5,504 nt of DNA from Shewanella sp. (GTDB lineage Bacteria > Pseudomonadota > Gammaproteobacteria > Enterobacterales > Shewanellaceae): the NCBI GenBank assembly GCA_004195335.1, contig SDWK01000020.1, positions 1 to 5,504 on the forward strand, read 5' to 3'. Numbering within the stretch: position 1 is the first letter of the stretch; each line of letters opens with the position of its first letter. Both the position numbers and the translations under genes were made by a program. Below the pieces are notes generated by a model. It was not told the origin of the DNA. It saw nothing but the letters and a program-made list of their open reading frames with translations, and did no database searches. Below are positions 1 to 5,504 of this stretch, piece after piece.

Positions 1-1584
1 GGTAAAGGGATGCGGATCGTCGAAAGTCGCGATGAAGTTCTCGAGGCCATCCACTCAGCTCGCCGAGAAGCCATCTCCTCTTTCGGTAACGACAAACTTT
101 TAATGGAACGTTATCTGCGTCAACCCCGCCATGTTGAAGTGCAGGTGTTCGCCGATAATTATGGCAACTGTATCTACCTGTCCGACCGAGACTGCTCTAT
201 ACAGCGTCGCCATCAGAAAGTGGTCGAAGAGGCGCCAGCGCCAAACCTGAGTGATGAACTCAGAGTTAAGATGGGCGAAGCCGCCGTGGCGGCAGCACAA
301 GCTATTGACTATCAAGGCGCTGGAACCGTCGAGTTTCTGCTCGATACCGATGGCAGCTTCTACTTCATGGAGATGAACACTCGCCTTCAAGTAGAACACC
401 CGGTCACTGAGATGGTCACAGGACAAGATTTGGTGAAATGGCAACTGATGGTCGCCAGTGGGTGTGAATTGCCGCTCACTCAAGAAGAGGTGCGCATTCA
501 TGGCCACTCCTTTGAAGTTCGTATCTATGCCGAAGATCCCCAAAATGACTTCCTGCCCGCCAGCGGTAAACTCAATTTCCTGCGCGAGCCAGAGCAGAGC
601 AAACATGTGCGCATCGACTCGGGCATTCGTGAAAATGATGTGATCAGTAACTTCTACGACCCTATGATCTCTAAACTTATCGTTTGGGATGAATCACGCC
701 CACGCGCCTTGCAACGTTTAGTGCATTCATTAGAGTCTTATCAAATCAGTGGCCTGAAGCACAACATTGAGTTTTTAGCCAATATCGTCGAGCACAAAGC
801 CTTCTGCGATGCCAATTTCTGCACCGACTTTATCGACCGTTACGCCAGTTCCCTGATAGGCGTGGCATCGAATGATGAGCAAACGGCGTTAGCCTTGGCA
901 GCACTGTATCAACTTTGCGCCCGTAAGGTCGAAGCCAAAGCTTGTGCCGTGAATAGCCAAGACCCTTATTCTCCCTGGGGCACGGCTAGTGGATTTAGGC
1001 TCAACAGCGCGAGTCTGCACCATGTTGCGCTACTCGATGATAACCACGACATTCAACACTTAGTGATCACAGAAACCTTAGTGGGTGAGCAATCTCTCTA
1101 TCAACTCGAGCTCAACGGCAGCCATTTAGTATTAAAAGGCGAATTAAGGGGTGAGATGCTGCACGCAGAGATCTCAAACCAGACCCATGGCCTTGATAAC
1201 GAAACACAAAAAAGCAGTGGTCACAAAATCAAGGTTCCCGTCAGCCAGATTAATGATGACTTCACCCTATTTATCGACTCAACCAGTTATCACTTCCGCG
1301 CGATTCAAACCGAGTTAGATGAAGAGCAAGAGTGTTTAGAAGATAAACTAAAGGCGCCAATGAACGGCACGATCGTCACCCACTTAGTAGCAAATGGTGA
1401 CACTGTGGTTGCAGGACAAGGCCTGATGGTGATGGAGGCGATGAAAATGGAGTACACAATTGAAGCTCCATTCGACGGTGTGGTCTCAGCTTTCTTCTTC
1501 GACCCGGGAGAAATGGTTACCGACGGTAGCCTATTGGTTGAAGTCACAGCCAATGAAGCACCAACTGAAAAAAGTGAGGCCTGA
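1..1584 (+). CDS. liuD: 3-methylcrotonyl-CoA carboxylase, biotin-containing alpha subunit (5' end missing)
   Basis: This is the biotin carboxylase/biotin carrier subunit of methylcrotonyl-CoA carboxylase, which with the LiuB beta subunit makes 3-methylglutaconyl-CoA from 3-methylcrotonyl-CoA, ATP and bicarbonate in leucine breakdown (cytoplasm). The reading frame is open from base 1 and begins inside the ATP-grasp glycine loop (GKGMR, the end of GGGGKGMR), so the ATG at 10 is internal and roughly 160 N-terminal residues lie outside the window. Counting from base 1 (527 residues visible), the biotin carboxylase core has [14 protein letters not shown] with E124, N126, R128 and E132, and the EVRIYAEDP segment with R174; this domain ends near residue 281. 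A less conserved middle region (about 290-445) fits the BT domain that contacts the beta subunit. The biotinyl domain (about 450-520) has EAMKM with biotin lysine 482. The choice over propionyl-CoA or geranyl-CoA carboxylase rests mainly on the adjoining HMG-CoA lyase gene. Confidence 0.93.
   Translation, partial: GKGMRIVESRDEVLEAIHSARREAISSFGNDKLLMERYLRQPRHVEVQVFADNYGNCIYLSDRDCSIQRRHQKVVEEAPAPNLSDELRVKMGEAAVAAAQAIDYQGAGTVEFLLDTDGSFYFMEMNTRLQVEHPVTEMVTGQDLVKWQLMVASGCELPLTQEEVRIHGHSFEVRIYAEDPQNDFLPASGKLNFLREPEQSKHVRIDSGIRENDVISNFYDPMISKLIVWDESRPRALQRLVHSLESYQISGLKHNIEFLANIVEHKAFCDANFCTDFIDRYASSLIGVASNDEQTALALAALYQLCARKVEAKACAVNSQDPYSPWGTASGFRLNSASLHHVALLDDNHDIQHLVITETLVGEQSLYQLELNGSHLVLKGELRGEMLHAEISNQTHGLDNETQKSSGHKIKVPVSQINDDFTLFIDSTSYHFRAIQTELDEEQECLEDKLKAPMNGTIVTHLVANGDTVVAGQGLMVMEAMKMEYTIEAPFDGVVSAFFFDPGEMVTDGSLLVEVTANEAPTEKSEA
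1576..1579 (+). promoter_or_regulatory. Ribosome binding site of liuE, inside the end of liuD
   Basis: GAGG lies six bases before the ATG at 1586 and within the last codons of liuD. It decides the liuE start: the frame stays open further upstream, back to an ATG at 1460, but those codons overlap the LiuD biotinyl domain and do not look like HMG-CoA lyase. The stop of liuD (1582-1584) and the liuE ATG are separated by one base, an arrangement typical of translational coupling. Confidence 0.75.
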
Positions 1585-1585
1585 G

Positions 1586-2476
1586 ATGTTTCCAAATAAG
1601 GTCAGTATTTTCGAGGTTGGTGCCCGTGACGGGTTACAGAACGAAAAGAGTGTCAGCACGCAAGACAAGATAATCTTAATAGAAGATTTAGCCAAAGCAG
1701 GCATCAAGCGTATCGAAGCCGCGAGCTTTGTCTCTCCCAAATGGGTACCGCAGATGGCCGACTCGGGAGAGGTGTTGAAAAACATCAACCGAAACAGCAC
1801 CGTAACTTACAGCGCCCTGACCCCTAACTTGAAAGGGCTGGAACTTGCCCTTGCCGCGGGCGCCGACGAAGTTGCCATTTTCGGTGCAGCCTCTCAAAGC
1901 TTCAGTCAACGTAACATCAATTGCTCCATCGAGGAGTCGATAGAGCGCTTTATCCCTGTAGTAGAGCAGGCTCAGGCTGCAAACGTTCCTGTAAGAGGCT
2001 ATGTATCCTGTGTACTTGGTTGTCCTTATGAAGGAGATATCGCCTCGAGCGAAGTCGCCCGAGTGTCTGAAATCCTTTACAAGATGGGTTGTTATGAGAT
2101 TTCACTCGGTGACACCATCGGCATTGGCACACCACATAATGCCCGTAAAATGGTTGAAGCGGTGAGCAGCAAGGTTCCCGTCGACAAGCTTGCACTACAC
2201 TTTCATGATACTTACGGACAGGCACTGGCCAACATTCTGGCCTGTTTAGAGACAGGAGTGAGTGTTATCGACTCATCGGTTGCTGGCCTCGGCGGCTGCC
2301 CCTACGCCAAAGGCGCATCGGGTAACTTAGCCACCGAAGATCTCGTCTATATGCTGCACGGACTGGGAATTGATACCGGAATCGATCTCAATTCATTAGT
2401 TAATGCTGGAAACAGGATCAGTCAAATACTGGGAAGAACAACCGGCTCAAAGGTCGCTCGAGCGATGAGCAAATAA
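1586..2476 (+). CDS. liuE: Hydroxymethylglutaryl-CoA lyase
   Basis: This TIM-barrel lyase cleaves 3-hydroxy-3-methylglutaryl-CoA to acetyl-CoA and acetoacetate, the last CoA-ester cleavage of leucine degradation. The protein is 296 residues, the normal length for a bacterial enzyme and close to the mature human enzyme. Nearly all the family's active-site elements can be read: [11 protein letters not shown] with R14 and D15 (catalytic Arg and metal-binding Asp), E44 in [17 protein letters not shown], the metal-binding HFH pair H205 and H207, and the signature loop [17 protein letters not shown] with catalytic C238. An intact signature, conserved spacing and a cytosolic sequence without a leader argue for a fully active enzyme. 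It starts one base after liuD and is followed 13 bases later by scoA, whose product uses the acetoacetate made here. Alternative name: mvaB. Homocitrate synthase-type relatives lack this cysteine loop. Confidence 0.96.
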   Translation: MFPNKVSIFEVGARDGLQNEKSVSTQDKIILIEDLAKAGIKRIEAASFVSPKWVPQMADSGEVLKNINRNSTVTYSALTPNLKGLELALAAGADEVAIFGAASQSFSQRNINCSIEESIERFIPVVEQAQAANVPVRGYVSCVLGCPYEGDIASSEVARVSEILYKMGCYEISLGDTIGIGTPHNARKMVEAVSSKVPVDKLALHFHDTYGQALANILACLETGVSVIDSSVAGLGGCPYAKGASGNLATEDLVYMLHGLGIDTGIDLNSLVNAGNRISQILGRTTGSKVARAMSK

Positions 2477-2489
2477 GGAGACAAGAATA

Positions 2490-3203
2490 ATGGCAGGACT
2501 CAATAAAGTTGTTGGCAGTTATGAAGAGGCCCTTAAAGGCTTAAGTAATGACATGACCGTCATGGTCGGTGGATTTGGTCTTTGTGGTATTCCAGAAGGC
2601 CTGATCGCTCAGATGGTAAAGTCTGGTGTTACTGGTTTAACCGCGATATCGAATAATGCCGGTGTCGATGATTTCGGTCTTGGATTGCTGCTTAAAACAC
2701 GTCAAATCGATACCATGATCGCTTCTTATGTCGGCGAAAATGCCACCTTTGAGCAGCAGATGCTATCGGGCCTATTAAAGGTTATTTTGACTCCTCAAGG
2801 GACTCTGGCAGAAAAAATCCGTGCTGGCGGCGCGGGGATCCCGGCCTTCTTTACCGCAACAGGCTATGGCACGCCCATTGCCGATGGCAAAGAGACCCGT
2901 GAAATCGATGGGCGTCACTACGTGCTCGAGCCCGCCTTGACCGCCGACTTCGCCTTAGTACGCGCCTGGAAAGCCGATACCATGGGCAACTTAGTCTTCC
3001 GTAAAACCGCAGCAAACTTTAATCCGATGATGGCTACGGCAGGTAAAATCACTGTGGTTGAGGCAGAGCACATCGTCGAGCCCGGAGAATTAGACCCGGA
3101 TCATATCCACACACCGGGGATCTATGTCAATCGCGTGATCCAAGGCACGTTCGAGAAACGCATCGAACAACGTACCGTTAGAGCCACGCCGGTAATTCTA
3201 TAA
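2490..3203 (+). CDS. scoA: Succinyl-CoA:3-ketoacid CoA-transferase, subunit A
   Basis: This is the A subunit of a 3-oxoacid CoA-transferase, which with the B subunit encoded next door moves CoA from succinyl-CoA to acetoacetate. The protein has 237 residues. It carries the family-1 CoA-transferase signature near residues 20-35 ([13 protein letters not shown]), the [11 protein letters not shown] segment, and a long block ([17 protein letters not shown]) followed by FTATGYGT that is typical of the succinyl-CoA (SCOT) type; this and the length favour sco over the shorter atoD type. An AAGGAG site at 2475-2480, overlapping the liuE stop, sits nine bases before the ATG. Placement directly after HMG-CoA lyase suggests that its job is to recover acetoacetate from leucine. 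Donor specificity (succinyl-CoA or acetyl-CoA) cannot be read with certainty from the sequence. Confidence 0.93.
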   Translation: MAGLNKVVGSYEEALKGLSNDMTVMVGGFGLCGIPEGLIAQMVKSGVTGLTAISNNAGVDDFGLGLLLKTRQIDTMIASYVGENATFEQQMLSGLLKVILTPQGTLAEKIRAGGAGIPAFFTATGYGTPIADGKETREIDGRHYVLEPALTADFALVRAWKADTMGNLVFRKTAANFNPMMATAGKITVVEAEHIVEPGELDPDHIHTPGIYVNRVIQGTFEKRIEQRTVRATPVIL

Positions 3204-3219
3204 AAGGGAGGGAAACATC

Positions 3220-3876
3220 ATGGCACTAACTAGAGAACAACTCGCACAACGTGTAGCCCAAGAGCTGAAAGATGGTTACTACGTCAACCTTGGCATAGGC
3301 ATTCCCACCTTAGTGGCGAACTATATCCCCCAAGGGATAGAAGTCATGCTGCAATCAGAAAATGGCCTACTGGGCATGGGAGAGTTCCCCACCGAAGAGA
3401 CCATAGATGCGGATCTGATTAACGCAGGCAAGCAGACCGTCACCGCTGTTGATGGCGCATCATTTTTCTCATCGGCAGAAAGCTTCGCAATGATCCGCGG
3501 CGGTCACGTGGACCTCACCGTACTGGGCGCCTTCGAAGTTGACGAGCAAGGCTCTATCGCGTCATGGATGATCCCGGGCAAACTCATTAAAGGGATGGGC
3601 GGCGCCATGGACTTAGTGGCGGGGGCTGACAATATTATCGTCACCATGATGCATGCAGATAAAAAAGGCAACTCGAAACTGCTGCCTAAATGCGAGCTGC
3701 CGCTAACGGGCTTTGGTTGCATTAAGCGCGTATTAACCGACTTGGCTTTCATGGAAATTAAAGACGGCGCGTTCCACCTTTTAGAGCGGGCACCAGGGGT
3801 TAGTGTTGAAGAGATAGTGGCTAAGACAGCCGGTAAGCTTATCGTCCCGGAACATGTACCAGAGATGAAATTCTAA
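3220..3876 (+). CDS. scoB: Succinyl-CoA:3-ketoacid CoA-transferase, subunit B
   Basis: This is the catalytic B subunit of the CoA-transferase (218 residues, normal length). The LQSENG signature places the catalytic glutamate, which forms the glutamyl-CoA thioester, at E47. The NLGIGIPTLVA segment before it and SWMIPGKLIKGMGGAMDL further on are standard for the subunit. A strong GGGAGG site at 3206-3211 lies eight bases before the ATG and 16 bases separate it from scoA, so the two subunits are co-translated from one message. The C-terminus (AGKLIVPEHVPEMKF) is complete, yet a diverged copy of this same tail follows just downstream (3884-3943). It is the last intact gene before the operon terminator. 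Confidence 0.94.
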   Translation: MALTREQLAQRVAQELKDGYYVNLGIGIPTLVANYIPQGIEVMLQSENGLLGMGEFPTEETIDADLINAGKQTVTAVDGASFFSSAESFAMIRGGHVDLTVLGAFEVDEQGSIASWMIPGKLIKGMGGAMDLVAGADNIIVTMMHADKKGNSKLLPKCELPLTGFGCIKRVLTDLAFMEIKDGAFHLLERAPGVSVEEIVAKTAGKLIVPEHVPEMKF

Positions 3877-3883
3877 CACCTTA

Positions 3884-3943
3884 AAGATAGGCCAATCCGG
3901 TAAACTTATTATCCCAACAGAAGTGTCTGAGATGCGGTTCTAA
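3884..3943 (+). pseudogene. Fossil 3' tail of a second scoB-like gene
   Basis: Bases 3896-3943 read as SGKLIIPTEVSEMRF followed by TAA, in a frame different from scoB. They align without gaps to the final 48 bases of scoB (3829-3876, AGKLIVPEHVPEMKF and TAA): 33 of 48 bases and 9 of 15 residues agree. Four codon differences are silent, and three others are A/S, V/I and K/R exchanges, a pattern expected of sequence that diverged while coding. Similarity extends weakly upstream to an AGATAG shared by 3812-3817 and 3885-3890, with small gaps. No start codon or ribosome binding site serves this piece, so it is not a gene now. The likely origin is an old CoA-transferase B-subunit gene that was deleted or replaced except for its end; a direct tandem duplication is the alternative. 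Confidence 0.62.
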
Positions 3944-3957
3944 TCTAATACCATACC

Positions 3958-4008
3958 AATGGCGTAGCTCATTCGTTAACCTATGAGTCACGCCATTTTT
4001 TTTGTTTT
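3958..4008 (+). terminator. Intrinsic terminator of the liu-sco operon
   Basis: AATGGCGT (3958-3965) pairs with ACGCCATT (3990-3997). After one mismatch and a G-T pair the stem continues with CTCAT (3968-3972) against ATGAG (3983-3987), closing a ten-base loop. Eight T residues (3996-4003, the first two also in the stem), then G and four more T, follow the stem. There is no T tract on the opposite strand, so it works for the + strand only. It lies 81 bases beyond the scoB stop and just after the fossil tail. Confidence 0.85.
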
Positions 4009-4316
4009 AGCTCAGTCTAACTCAAGCCGCATCTCGCACCTTAGAATCACACATGTGTATCAAAGGGTTACATCGCGTGATGGCTAAAATCACAATCAAG
4101 AGTAAAATAATTGATCAGAAAGATATAATATCAACACATCTAAAACAAATAAACACCACCATCACACCAAGCTGTTACCACCCGAAAACCAAACGAACAC
4201 AAAGTAACCGCAAGCCATTTACACGCTGAAAGTATTGATGTTTTATTCGTTAAATAGTCTCAACTTTACTTGTTTGGTCAGTTGGATTTCAGTATATTTC
4301 GCCCATTATTGGTAAT
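4009..4316. other. Intergenic region without a recognisable gene
   Basis: No open frame on either strand in these 308 bases looks like a gene. The stretch is AT-rich. It contains a ten-base palindrome ACACATGTGT (4049-4058), an inverted pair GTGAT/ATCAC seven bases apart (4077-4093), a TATAAT hexamer at 4124-4129 without a convincing -35 partner, and a run without any G from 4123 to 4170 that continues as A/C-rich sequence to about 4206. A better promoter candidate lies at its right end. None of these elements can be tied to a known regulator from sequence alone. Confidence 0.6.
4270..4298 (+). promoter_or_regulatory. Possible sigma-70 promoter of the prepilin gene
   Basis: TTGTTT (4270-4275) and TATATT (4293-4298) are 17 bases apart. 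The -10 matches the consensus at five of six positions, the -35 at only three. Transcription would begin near 4305, only about a dozen bases before the ATG at 4317, leaving an unusually short untranslated leader. The location supports the call, the weak -35 does not. Confidence 0.35.
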
Positions 4317-4874
4317 ATGAAATATCTGATTGTGAGCTCAAATAAACGACAGCAAGGTTTTACCCTGATTGAATTGGTCATAGTGATCATTATTCTGGGA
4401 ATATTAAGTGTCATCGCAGCCCCTAAGTTTCTCTCTCTCTCGAGCGACGCTCAGACATCCAGCTTAAAAGGTGTCGCGGGGTCTATCGCCTCGATGAACC
4501 AGCTTGTTCACGCTAAGGCACAGATTGCAGGTATTGCCGATAAAGGAGATTGTAGCAGTGATTGCAACGGACACCCGAATTGGGATTCTAAAATAGGTCA
4601 CTACTTCATAGATGTCTCCGGCACACGTCTTTATGTACTCGAAGGCTATCCATTGGAGTACGGTGGCTTCCCTGTTATCGAAGACAACTACCGCACAGTG
4701 ATGGGTCTATCATCAGATGACTATATTTTCGCTAAGTTTACTAAGTTTGCTATCGTCCCGATGAAACTTAAAGACAAAGTACCTGACATAAAAAATGGTA
4801 CCTTCAAGTGTCACATAGAAAATAGCGGTTATATATCCGACCATATGTATCCAGCCCTCACCGACGACTGCTAA
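4317..4874 (+). CDS. Stand-alone MSHA/type IV prepilin-like protein
   Basis: The product (185 residues) is a prepilin-family protein expected in the inner membrane and, after processing, in a pilus or pseudopilus. A short basic leader (SSNKRQQG) ends in G14, the prepilin peptidase cleavage point. The mature chain starts F-T-L-I-E with the usual Glu5 (E19) and a hydrophobic helix to about residue 38, continuing [11 protein letters not shown], which resembles MshA-type major pilins (APKF followed by SSDA). The globular part has two cysteine pairs by position: C79 and C83 close together (a GDCSSDCNG loop), and C165 with the terminal C185, the latter like the D-region disulfide of type IV pilins. 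No assembly genes are adjacent. The start is uncertain: the ATG at 4317 lacks a clear ribosome binding site, and GTG at 4332 would give a nine-residue leader. Its stop interlocks with that of the convergent thioredoxin gene. Whether it is a major, minor or pseudo-pilin cannot be decided here. Confidence 0.85.
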   Translation: MKYLIVSSNKRQQGFTLIELVIVIIILGILSVIAAPKFLSLSSDAQTSSLKGVAGSIASMNQLVHAKAQIAGIADKGDCSSDCNGHPNWDSKIGHYFIDVSGTRLYVLEGYPLEYGGFPVIEDNYRTVMGLSSDDYIFAKFTKFAIVPMKLKDKVPDIKNGTFKCHIENSGYISDHMYPALTDDC

Positions 4875-5353
4875 TTCTTTAAAATATACTCAGTCGCCGC
4901 TTTTAAATTAGGATGATTCGGGTCTGAGATATTCGTCGTCCAGACAATCTCCCCGGTCCGATTGATAAACAAAGTGGTTGGGGTTCCCAATACGCCGTAA
5001 TCTCTAGCGGCTGGCTCACCATAAATAAGCGTCGAGAAATGGATCCCGCGCGATTTCAAGGTTTCAGCAGGCAAAGCGCCCTCATCCTCATTAAAGCTTA
5101 TCCCTAACACTTGTAGATCTGTGTCTTGATAGTCCTGCGCCAACTGATCCAGGCCTGGCTGCAGTTTCTTGCAATAGGGGCACCAGGTGGCCCAAAAATG
5201 AATGATAAGAGGCTTACCTTTATATTCAGCTAAGGTATGCAGCCTTCCCTCTGGATCTGATAAGCTAAAATCCGGCGCTAACTTGACGGCATCTGCCGCT
5301 TGAAGTGTCCCAGTGAATAAAATGAAGAGCAGTACACTTTTCACAAATCTCAT
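4871..5353 (-). CDS. TlpA/ResA-family periplasmic thiol-disulfide oxidoreductase
   Basis: This is a thioredoxin-fold protein of 160 residues. Residues 1-19 form a Sec signal peptide (MRFVK, a hydrophobic stretch, then cleavage probable after LQA19), so it acts in the periplasm. The mature part begins with [12 protein letters not shown] as in the TlpA/ResA/DsbE group, followed by FWATWCPYC with redox cysteines C58 and C61 and, opposite them, cis-proline P125 in LGTPTTLFI. The CPYC dipeptide differs from the CEPC common in ResA, so cytochrome c maturation is not implied; a general reductase or ScsD-like role is possible. An AAGGAAG site (complement of 5358-5364) lies just upstream of the ATG and supports this start. 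The gene runs towards the prepilin gene and overlaps it by four bases. A link to disulfides in that prepilin is only a thought from proximity. The substrate is unknown. Confidence 0.88.
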   Translation of the reverse strand: MRFVKSVLLFILFTGTLQAADAVKLAPDFSLSDPEGRLHTLAEYKGKPLIIHFWATWCPYCKKLQPGLDQLAQDYQDTDLQVLGISFNEDEGALPAETLKSRGIHFSTLIYGEPAARDYGVLGTPTTLFINRTGEIVWTTNISDPNHPNLKAATEYILKN

Positions 5354-5457
5354 ATTTCTTCCTTTTGCCTATTTTAAGTCAGTGAACCTTGGCCTTTAGC
5401 CCTTTGATATTTAAAATAGACCGCAGAAAAAGAAAAAATTATTCAACTTCCTTTAAC

Positions 5458-5504
5458 TTATACCAATCAGTATAAGAAAGTGATCTACTCAGCGTGTTTT
5501 TTGG
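5458..5504. repeat. Candidate dispersed intergenic repeat with short inverted repeat
   Basis: TTATAC (5458-5463) and GTATAA (5470-5475) form a perfect six-base inverted repeat around CAATCA. The following AGAAAGTGATCTACTCAGCG and a T run continue to the window edge. The wording (ATACCAAT, then CTACTCAGCG) resembles short repeats I recall from Shewanella intergenic regions. ATACCAAT also occurs at 3953-3960, directly at the operon terminator. The copy number cannot be judged from this window and the element may continue past its end. Confidence 0.4.

Noticed and set aside
10..12. ATG at the start of the liuD frame
   Set aside because: The frame is open to base 1 and the codons GKG before it belong to the ATP-grasp glycine loop, so this is an internal methionine of a truncated gene.
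100..606. Long open frame on the minus strand inside liuD
   Set aside because: It lies wholly opposite a conserved enzyme domain and its translation resembles no protein family; it is a shadow of the liuD codon pattern. The same holds for the minus-strand frames inside liuE and scoB.
1460..1585. Upstream in-frame extension of liuE
   Set aside because: These 42 codons overlap the LiuD biotinyl domain, do not look like HMG-CoA lyase, and a ribosome binding site is placed correctly for the ATG at 1586.
4049..4058. Palindrome ACACATGTGT
   Set aside because: It is perfect but only ten bases long, occurs once, and matches no operator I can name.
4077..4093. CRP-like inverted repeat GTGAT/ATCAC
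   Set aside because: The half sites are seven bases apart, while a CRP site has four between these pentamers, so the geometry is wrong.
4124..4129. Perfect TATAAT hexamer
   Set aside because: No acceptable -35 hexamer exists 16-18 bases upstream, and such hexamers are frequent in AT-rich DNA; kept only as a remark.
4871..4911. AT-rich hairpin across the convergent junction
   Set aside because: CTAA plus TTTAAAA pairs with TTTTAAA plus TTAG, but the stem has a three-base bulge and almost no GC, and no T tract follows on either strand, so it is not called a terminator.
5371..5475. Promoter for the thioredoxin gene on the minus strand
   Set aside because: Several TATA-like hexamers are present (for example TATTTT downstream of TTGAAT), but none has a -35 partner at suitable spacing, so no site is called.

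Overview
The window looks like a chromosomal segment of a gammaproteobacterium, most likely a Shewanella or close marine relative. The grounds are the gene order (3-methylcrotonyl-CoA carboxylase alpha, HMG-CoA lyase, then the two subunits of a 3-oxoacid CoA-transferase), an MSHA-type prepilin next to it, and the style of the intergenic DNA (TACCAAT-type repeats). The genus is inferred from recalled gene order and protein style, not from a database search.

Positions 1-4008 hold the 3' part of a leucine/isovalerate degradation (liu) operon on the + strand. The first gene (liuD) is cut by the left edge. liuE follows after one base, scoA after 13 bases and scoB after 16 bases. A strong intrinsic terminator at 3958-4008 closes the unit. 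The biochemistry is continuous: LiuD carboxylates 3-methylcrotonyl-CoA, the hydratase (expected upstream, not visible) makes HMG-CoA, LiuE splits it into acetyl-CoA and acetoacetate, and ScoAB activates the acetoacetate with CoA from succinyl-CoA so that a thiolase can finish the job.

Between the scoB stop codon and the terminator lies the main surprise. The last 16 codons of scoB (stop included) are echoed in a different frame at 3896-3943. The echo is diverged in a way that looks like coding evolution (synonymous and conservative changes). It is probably the fossil 3' end of a second or former scoB gene.

Positions 4009-4316 are an AT-rich intergenic stretch with no gene, including a 48-base run without G and a plausible promoter just before the next gene. 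At 4317-4874 is a stand-alone MSHA/type IV prepilin-like gene (+). It meets a TlpA/ResA-like periplasmic thioredoxin gene (-, 5353-4871) head-on, and the two stop codons interlock over four bases. The right edge (5458-5504) carries a short inverted repeat and a sequence that resembles a dispersed intergenic repeat.

No CRISPR array, tRNA, rRNA, transposase or defence system was seen. Most of the window is ordinary metabolism; the scoB tail echo is the observation most worth following.
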